Source of the DNA: Acetomicrobium sp. UBA5826
GTDB taxonomy: Bacteria; Synergistota; Synergistia; Synergistales; Acetomicrobiaceae
Reading direction: 5' to 3'
Length of the DNA stretch: 64,000 bases
Assembly: GCF_002433005.1 (NCBI RefSeq)
Contig: NZ_DJHF01000021.1
Coordinates: forward strand, 238 to 64,237
The notes under the pieces were generated by a model. The model searched no databases and had not been told where the DNA came from. It saw only the letters and a list, made by a program, of their open reading frames with translations. Each line of letters opens with the position of its first letter. Position 1 is the stretch's first letter. Of the stretch, positions 58,649-64,000 are shown in pieces. The position numbers were made by a program, and so were the translations under genes.

Positions 58649-59914
58649 TTAAATCCTTCGGAGGTAAGACTTAAGCAGCGCCATCTTATCAGCGCTTTCT
58701 GGATTCTTTGAAGAGTTGTCTATGAATTCCTTGATCAAGGCGGCAAATATACCGACAAATAATCCAAGAAAACCGGCAACGATTAACATGAGCTTTCGTC
58801 TTGGCTTTATTTTAAGCTCAGGGGGTATGGCTGGATCTATCACCTGTAAAACCAAGCCTTCGCTTGCTTCGGCCATGACGGCGGCTTGGTATTGCTGCAG
58901 CAGCGTTTCGTATAAAGTCTCTTGAAATTTGAGGTCGCGTAAACGTCTTGCATATTCCATCCCTGCCTTAGGTATTTCTTCGAAAGCCGGGATGAAGTTT
59001 GGGTTATCTGTACCGGCCTTGGCCTCCAAGTTTTTAAGTTCTTTTTTAAGCCCAGCCAGCTCAGCTTGAAGGCGTTTAATTTCCGGGTTTTGAGCCGTGG
59101 CAAATGTCCTGGCAGCTTTTAGTTGGACTTCTTTTACGGCAATTTGGGCTTGGATGTTTGCGATGGAATCCATCAATGCCTGCATCTGAACGTCCACGTT
59201 CAGTAATCCTGATTGTGCTTGATATTTTTGAAACTCCTCTTCTGCCTGCATCAAGTTGTGATGGGCTTGCTTAAGTTGGTTTTCCAGGAAAAGACGTTGC
59301 TGAGATACTTGAGTTAACGCCAGGCCTTGAAGCAAGTCTTGAAGCTCATCGGCAATAGCGTTAGTTATATCTGCAGCCATGACTGGATCTTTATCCTCGA
59401 CAGCAATCGTTATGAGACTTGTCTTCTCATCGACATTAGCGCTTATTGCTCCGGAGAGGGCAGAACGTGCAGCATCTCTTTTTTCAGCATGATAGTAATC
59501 CATTAGGTTAAATTTATCAATTATATTATCGACTAAGGTGCGACTTTTTGCAATGCCAGCAACCAAGTCAGCCGTTGTTTTTATGGCACCGGACTGAATG
59601 GCAAATGTTCGAAACTCCGGGGGAATCATCGTCAATATGCTAGAAGGAAGTTGCCCGGCAAGCGATTGTGGCGGCACAAGGTGAGTTTCCGCCCTATAAA
59701 TAGGCGTCATTATAAATCCCAATATTAAAGCGACAAGACAGGCAACAAAGGCGATACCTATAATCAACCTTTTATGCTTGGCCAAAACTAATGCCAAATC
59801 GAGCAGATCGATTTCATCCTCCTCATAAGCGCTGGATGGGGGGACCTCAACAGGTCCGTATTCTCCCGGTTCAGACAATTGATCCTTTTTATTTTGATTG
59901 TATTCATCAACCAA
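58649..59914 (-). CDS. Wzz-type chain-length determinant protein
   Basis: A 421-residue inner-membrane polysaccharide co-polymerase: cytoplasmic head (EIDLLDLALVLAKHKRLI), first membrane helix IGIAFVACLVALILGFIMTP, a periplasmic coiled coil (about 190-310), the proline-rich AIPPELKIKPRRKL and second helix LIVAGFLGLFVGIFAALIKE. No C-terminal tyrosine kinase domain. It is downstream of the SLBB export gene by 24 bp in an export operon and is a distant relative of the Wzz-like gene at 17776. Confidence 0.88.
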   Translation of the reverse strand: MVDEYNQNKKDQLSEPGEYGPVEVPPSSAYEEDEIDLLDLALVLAKHKRLIIGIAFVACLVALILGFIMTPIYRAETHLVPPQSLAGQLPSSILTMIPPEFRTFAIQSGAIKTTADLVAGIAKSRTLVDNIIDKFNLMDYYHAEKRDAARSALSGAISANVDEKTSLITIAVEDKDPVMAADITNAIADELQDLLQGLALTQVSQQRLFLENQLKQAHHNLMQAEEEFQKYQAQSGLLNVDVQMQALMDSIANIQAQIAVKEVQLKAARTFATAQNPEIKRLQAELAGLKKELKNLEAKAGTDNPNFIPAFEEIPKAGMEYARRLRDLKFQETLYETLLQQYQAAVMAEASEGLVLQVIDPAIPPELKIKPRRKLMLIVAGFLGLFVGIFAALIKEFIDNSSKNPESADKMALLKSYLRRI

Positions 59915-59938
59915 AAATATTCACTCCTTTAAAGGAAA

Positions 59939-62200
59939 CTAATCATCGAAGGCATCGATGGCCACGGCAGCACTAATAGCTGTCTTATAAACTATGTCTA
60001 CTATATCGCTTGTCCTCCTGAGGTCCGAAGCAACCTGGATTTTTTCGGGCACTATTATAGTATCGCCTCGTTCGATATATGGTGGTTTCTTCAAGTGGCC
60101 TACTCGAACGGCACTGCCATCGGCTTTTAGTAAATATACCCTGCTTCTGTCAGCGTTTCTGCCGTATCCCCCGGCTTTTTCTATGTAGTCGTTATAGGTG
60201 GAGTAGGGCTCGAATATGAAGGAGGAGGGATTTAACACGTTCCCTGCCACGTTGATTGTCTGGGCCTCGCGTGGTATGTGGAGGCGGTCGCCTTCCTCAA
60301 GAAGGAGGTCGTAGGGAGTCTTTTTAAGTAAAGTTGGCGGATCTTCAAGCCTAATGACCACACGGCCCGTTGCTCTAGTCTGCCTTAACATGTCAAGCAT
60401 TCTTCGCTTTTGCTGGGTTTCCATTTCTACAAGCTTTGCATCCTCGGAAGTCAAAGAAGAAGCAGTGCCTGCGGCGCTTGCCGTGTAAAGTTCACGCTCC
60501 AGGCGCTGGACCATCTCGTCGATGCTTCGCCGTTGAGACTCGCGCACCGATTCCCTCGTAAATATGGCTCCCGGCAAGAAAGCTCGATCCGTATATCCTC
60601 CGGCACGTTCGATTAGGTCGGACAAAGTCTCACCTTTTTTGATTGTGTAAACTCCAGGGTATTTAACCTCACCTGAAATCGTGACGGTTGCGTACAAATC
60701 CCATTCCGGTACTGCCCTTACGAATATATAATCGTTCATCTCGAGAGGAATGTCGTTTTTAGGATCGCCTTTCATCGCTTTTTCCAGGTTTACCAGCAGG
60801 TGTTGAGTTACGGGACCCTGTTGTGTCACGGTCACCCTCGTTATTTCGGCCTGATTTGAGGCCATGTAGCTAAGCCCGCCGGCTCTGTTTATAACTTCAG
60901 AAAGCTTTGTTATGCCCGGTTCTATGGCGTACTCGCCTGGTGTTGCTACCGGTCCCGTTATGCGAACCGTACTTGTGCTCCGAGCGACGGGAAAAAGCCT
61001 AACGATATCGCCGTCCTGCACGGCAAATCTCTGCATGAAATCTTTGCCAAGGGTATCTAGATCCCCTTCCACCAAAGTTAAATAACGCCTGTCTTCTACG
61101 CGCATGATTTGAACCCGACCCTTGAAGGACTGCCCTGTAAGGCCACCTGCCATATCTATGAGGTCACCGAGCCTAACTCTTTCTTTTAGTTCATATAATC
61201 CTGGCCTTTTTACGTTTCCAACAATACCAACTAATTGCCCAACCTCGCCAATAAAAATCACGTCGCCAGGCATCAGGCGTATATCGTTTGATGTGTCTCC
61301 TTTAAGGAGCATGTCATACATATCGAAATTAGTAACAACTTTGCCGTTTCTTCTGACCTGTATGTTGCGCATGGAGCCGGTTTGGCTCGGACCGCCAGAG
61401 GCGACAAGTGCATTTACCAGCGTAGCAAGGGAGGATACCGTATAGGCTCCAGGCCTTCTGGCGTTGCCCACTACATACACTAATATCGTGCGAAGACGAC
61501 CCATGGTGACGTTTAGATCGAAGTTCGTATAGTAGCGGGAGTATTCTTTTTTGATCGCTTGTTGTAACTGAGAAAAGGTCATTCCAGCAGCACCAATTAC
61601 GCCCGCACCGGGAAGGCTTAAGTTGCCGTCGCGATCCACCGTTACGCTCCACTGATCTTCTATCATACCCCATATGGAGATGCGAATTTCGTCACCCGGT
61701 CCGACTACGTAATCCGGCCCCACGGGCACCGCCATCACGGGCGCATACGTCGAAGGGGCTTGCCTGAAAAAGTCGAAGCCAAAGCGGGGTAGCATTCGCA
61801 TTACCTGTGATGCAGGTGTGTTAAGAAAAAGCTGATCCAACTGAGCATCTGAAAGCGCGCTGAAAGCCTCAGGTGTCATTTGTTCTCCCACTTCAACAGG
61901 AGCCTGCGTAGGCGCTTCAGCTGGGGTTTCTTCCTGAGGAGCCGAGATCTGGCCAGGCTGGGCCGCTGGAGCTTCCTGGGCGGGTGCAGCGTTCTGCAGG
62001 ATGTTTTGAATGTTTTGCAGGTTAGATGGCAATCCGGGAGATCCTTGCGCAGGCGCACTGCCAGGTGCTTGGATAGATCCCCCCGGTGCGCTTACGGAAC
62101 CTTCTTGGGCCTGTGCCTCGAAGGTCAGCGGCGAAAGAAACATAAGTGTAATAAAAACTAAAGACCAGATAAATGCAAACTTCCACATCCTACGGTACAT
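59939..62200 (-). CDS. Polysaccharide export protein with multiple SLBB domains (Wza-like)
   Basis: A 753-residue exported protein. A signal peptide (FAFIWSLVFITLMFLSPLTF, ending near AQA) is followed by a Pro/Ala/Gln-rich linker (about 35-110), a Poly_export domain (YVVGPGDEIRISIWGMIEDQ, VTVDRDGNLSLPGAGVIGAA) and about five SLBB repeats of the type G.V..PG.Y.......L.d.i..AGG. It forms the periplasmic and outer-membrane part of the capsule or exopolysaccharide exporter. No lipobox cysteine is visible. GGGAGG precedes the ATG; it overlaps the YjbH-like gene by 11 bp. Confidence 0.9.
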   Translation of the reverse strand: MYRRMWKFAFIWSLVFITLMFLSPLTFEAQAQEGSVSAPGGSIQAPGSAPAQGSPGLPSNLQNIQNILQNAAPAQEAPAAQPGQISAPQEETPAEAPTQAPVEVGEQMTPEAFSALSDAQLDQLFLNTPASQVMRMLPRFGFDFFRQAPSTYAPVMAVPVGPDYVVGPGDEIRISIWGMIEDQWSVTVDRDGNLSLPGAGVIGAAGMTFSQLQQAIKKEYSRYYTNFDLNVTMGRLRTILVYVVGNARRPGAYTVSSLATLVNALVASGGPSQTGSMRNIQVRRNGKVVTNFDMYDMLLKGDTSNDIRLMPGDVIFIGEVGQLVGIVGNVKRPGLYELKERVRLGDLIDMAGGLTGQSFKGRVQIMRVEDRRYLTLVEGDLDTLGKDFMQRFAVQDGDIVRLFPVARSTSTVRITGPVATPGEYAIEPGITKLSEVINRAGGLSYMASNQAEITRVTVTQQGPVTQHLLVNLEKAMKGDPKNDIPLEMNDYIFVRAVPEWDLYATVTISGEVKYPGVYTIKKGETLSDLIERAGGYTDRAFLPGAIFTRESVRESQRRSIDEMVQRLERELYTASAAGTASSLTSEDAKLVEMETQQKRRMLDMLRQTRATGRVVIRLEDPPTLLKKTPYDLLLEEGDRLHIPREAQTINVAGNVLNPSSFIFEPYSTYNDYIEKAGGYGRNADRSRVYLLKADGSAVRVGHLKKPPYIERGDTIIVPEKIQVASDLRRTSDIVDIVYKTAISAAVAIDAFDD

Positions 62201-64000
62201 ACGTATTTCCTCCCTCTTGCATCGAGTATTTCATCTCTTTGGCCATGCTTTGGCCTTGCTCTAGTCGTTCGTATAAATTTTTGATCAATTTGTCGGGATT
62301 CAACTGTCCCCACATTAAATCGGGATCTTTCCAATGCCATGGCACTCTGCCGGTATAGTAAGGCCAGCCGCCTGTCATTATTATATCCTGATTCCATATA
62401 TAATTCGTGTCGGATCCAAAAAATATGTTTGTTGGTATTTCTAGTTCAACTCCGACGAAAGAATAATCCTTGCCTGCTCTCAATGTGTCGGCTCGTGTTA
62501 CGTAAAAACCAATTCCAACATCGTCCCAATGTCTCATCATCGACAATTTAAAGCCTGTATCGTCATCGTCGACAAACTTTCCCACTTCGGCCATAAGATC
62601 CAAATCGTAGCGAGGTTCGTGATATCCAACCTGAAACAAAGCAGCTCCCATCCAGCCATCGTTTTCCAAGTCGATGTTCTCACATCCGTCATGATACAGA
62701 CAGATAGGGTCATCTGCAAAGGATGCAAAGTCCTCGGGGTCTCGTTCGTGGACTAATCCAAGCCTTATCCCTGTGAAATAACGACCATTATCGAAATAAG
62801 TCCGCCTCCAATAATTTCCGCCAAACCAAAGGGCGTCAAGCCATCCGGCTTCGTAAAGCTCGAAAGTGTTCTTATCAATACGCTCCATGTTGCTAAACAC
62901 TGCCTGCCATATTCTTGTCTTTTCGTTGGTCCATGGTTCATACGCGAAGTCTTCTTCCTTGCCATGTCTTTTTACGGGGATGCGAACGTCAAAGACACCT
63001 CCCTGGCCATGGGTGGAGTTCCATTCATAAGCTACGTCGACGCTCCAGCGAGCATCGTAATCTTCGTAGTCTGACCGTAAAATCCTGGGTTCGTATGCAA
63101 CGTAAGCTTTGTAGGTATGTTCGTCTTTGTCCTGGGCAGTCGGGTCAGAGGTGTAATTCCAAGTTTCGTCATTGTCTTCTTTCGAGGACGGGTTTGCCCA
63201 GTAAGCCAATGCCTCTTGAGAATATTCCTTTCTAAGCGCGTTTAACCTCAAGAGCGCGCAGTGTTCACCTGGAATTTCGACGTTGGTCACGGGTTTTCCC
63301 CGAACGCAGGCTCTTAGCACCAAAGTATTGGTATCCCAGGGTATCATGTGTGAGGCCAGATACAAGACCCTAGCCATGGCTTCGGCCTCCGAGCTGTATC
63401 CAACATTTTCATAGCTTATTAATAAATTTTTATTTGCTTTGTCGGCTTTTATCTCTACATTCCTAACGCCTAAACGGTTTGGAATGACCACGGAAAGCTC
63501 GCTTACGAGATCTAGTGTATCGACTTCTGTCCATGATTTTAGATTATCTAAAGGAGCATCTCGATAGGGTCGTTTCTTATTGCCGAAGATCGGGCGGTCA
63601 TGCAAATCAAAGGGACGATAAATAGCAATGCACAATTCGTCACCCCTTTGATAGCTCACGCTTACATCGGCCCAAGAGGTTTTAATGATGGCTCCGTAGT
63701 TGTAATCGGCTTCGACTTCTGTTATGGGGCGTTTCCCGCTAAATATGTCGTCGCTGTAGTCCATAGATCCGTATTCGCCCTTAAGTTCGAGCCAATCGAA
63801 GGGCTGCCACGATATCCCCCCAAAGACGCCTCCCATGCGATCGGAGGCCCAACCCCCCGTAAGTGCAAATTGGCCTACTCTGTAAGTACCAACTACGTAA
63901 TATGACCTGAAGTGCTCTGTCGTGCTAATGTCCATGATGCCCGCTGCTATGGCCGGCCTGATGCCTTCCTGAGGCAAAAGAAGGTATTTGACGTCAAACT
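62190..64000 (-). CDS. YjbH-like outer-membrane beta-barrel protein, partial
   Basis: The frame is open to the window edge (604 codons visible, beginning inside DVKYLLLPQEGIRPAIAAGI), so the N-terminus lies beyond 64000. The family mark is the repeated amphipathic strand pattern and PAIAAGIMDISTTEHFRSYY, VVGTY, KGEYGSMDYS and the C-terminal half with AWTNE-type strands, typical of YjbH/GfcD proteins that form an outer-membrane barrel for exopolysaccharide secretion. It is the first visible gene of the operon yjbH-wza-wzz on the minus strand. Confidence 0.82.
   Translation of the reverse strand, partial: FDVKYLLLPQEGIRPAIAAGIMDISTTEHFRSYYVVGTYRVGQFALTGGWASDRMGGVFGGISWQPFDWLELKGEYGSMDYSDDIFSGKRPITEVEADYNYGAIIKTSWADVSVSYQRGDELCIAIYRPFDLHDRPIFGNKKRPYRDAPLDNLKSWTEVDTLDLVSELSVVIPNRLGVRNVEIKADKANKNLLISYENVGYSSEAEAMARVLYLASHMIPWDTNTLVLRACVRGKPVTNVEIPGEHCALLRLNALRKEYSQEALAYWANPSSKEDNDETWNYTSDPTAQDKDEHTYKAYVAYEPRILRSDYEDYDARWSVDVAYEWNSTHGQGGVFDVRIPVKRHGKEEDFAYEPWTNEKTRIWQAVFSNMERIDKNTFELYEAGWLDALWFGGNYWRRTYFDNGRYFTGIRLGLVHERDPEDFASFADDPICLYHDGCENIDLENDGWMGAALFQVGYHEPRYDLDLMAEVGKFVDDDDTGFKLSMMRHWDDVGIGFYVTRADTLRAGKDYSFVGVELEIPTNIFFGSDTNYIWNQDIIMTGGWPYYTGRVPWHWKDPDLMWGQLNPDKLIKNLYERLEQGQSMAKEMKYSMQEGGNTYVP

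Noticed and set aside
1..64000. CRISPR arrays, rRNA and tRNA genes
   Set aside because: No regularly spaced repeats and no cloverleaf or rRNA-like sequence was noticed on reading; not tested computationally.

Overview
The window looks like a chromosomal segment of an anaerobic, amino-acid-fermenting, diderm bacterium, most probably a Synergistota member (Acetomicrobium/Anaerobaculum-like). This assignment is inferred from content: urocanase, a RocB-type peptidase, a selenocysteine-containing glycine/sarcosine/betaine reductase, a PPi-type phosphofructokinase, several amino-acid carriers, and an outer-membrane polysaccharide export set. No rRNA, tRNA or CRISPR array was seen.

Layout. 1-4300: start of hutU, an IclR regulator with a clear promoter and palindromic operator, and a four-gene polar amino-acid ABC importer. 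4703-11262: a Na+/alanine-type symporter with a large internal deletion, an SLH-SPOR-phosphodiester glycosidase, a pterin dehydratase, an NhaC remnant, MgtE and a dicarboxylate/glutamate-type symporter. 11311-16959: a lipB remnant, then a HisA-related protein, MfnB, MfnE, MfnF, MfnD and PPi-phosphofructokinase. This is a recognisable methanofuran biosynthesis cluster, which is unexpected in such a bacterium. 17061-22204: a base-excision glycosylase, a Wzz-like protein, an MFS carrier and RocB. 22263-34782: decayed hicBA, an AGCS symporter, two paralogous guanidino-modifying hydrolases, an Lrp regulator, an N-carbamoylsarcosine-amidase-like hydrolase, a hydantoinase, an HTH protein of unknown function, a CdaR regulator and grdE-grdB. 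The grdB reading frame continues through an in-frame UGA (Sec). Together these suggest a route from N-carbamoyl or hydantoin compounds to sarcosine or glycine and on to acetyl phosphate.

34812-40189: two toxin-antitoxin pairs (HepT/MntA, PIN/Phd), a ZIP transporter, an omega-amidase-like enzyme, a nucleotidyltransferase and ArsM. Remnants show that a nucleotidyltransferase-ZIP block was once duplicated, and each copy lost a different gene. 40382-64000: a mosaic surface-polysaccharide locus with O-antigen ligase, UDP-glucose dehydrogenase, Wzx, an asparagine-synthase-like amidotransferase, glycosyltransferases, rfbDBAC, Wzy, a CapD-type dehydratase, Wzz, Wza-like SLBB protein and YjbH. It is full of scars: an IS3 remnant, a MITE-like element, stubs of glycosyltransferases, an epimerase and a methyltransferase, and a second copy of the rfbB 3' end. 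AT-rich glycosyltransferase and polymerase genes between the GC-richer rfb genes suggest repeated cassette exchange.

All functions are read from sequence motifs without database searches. Coordinates of remnants are approximate.
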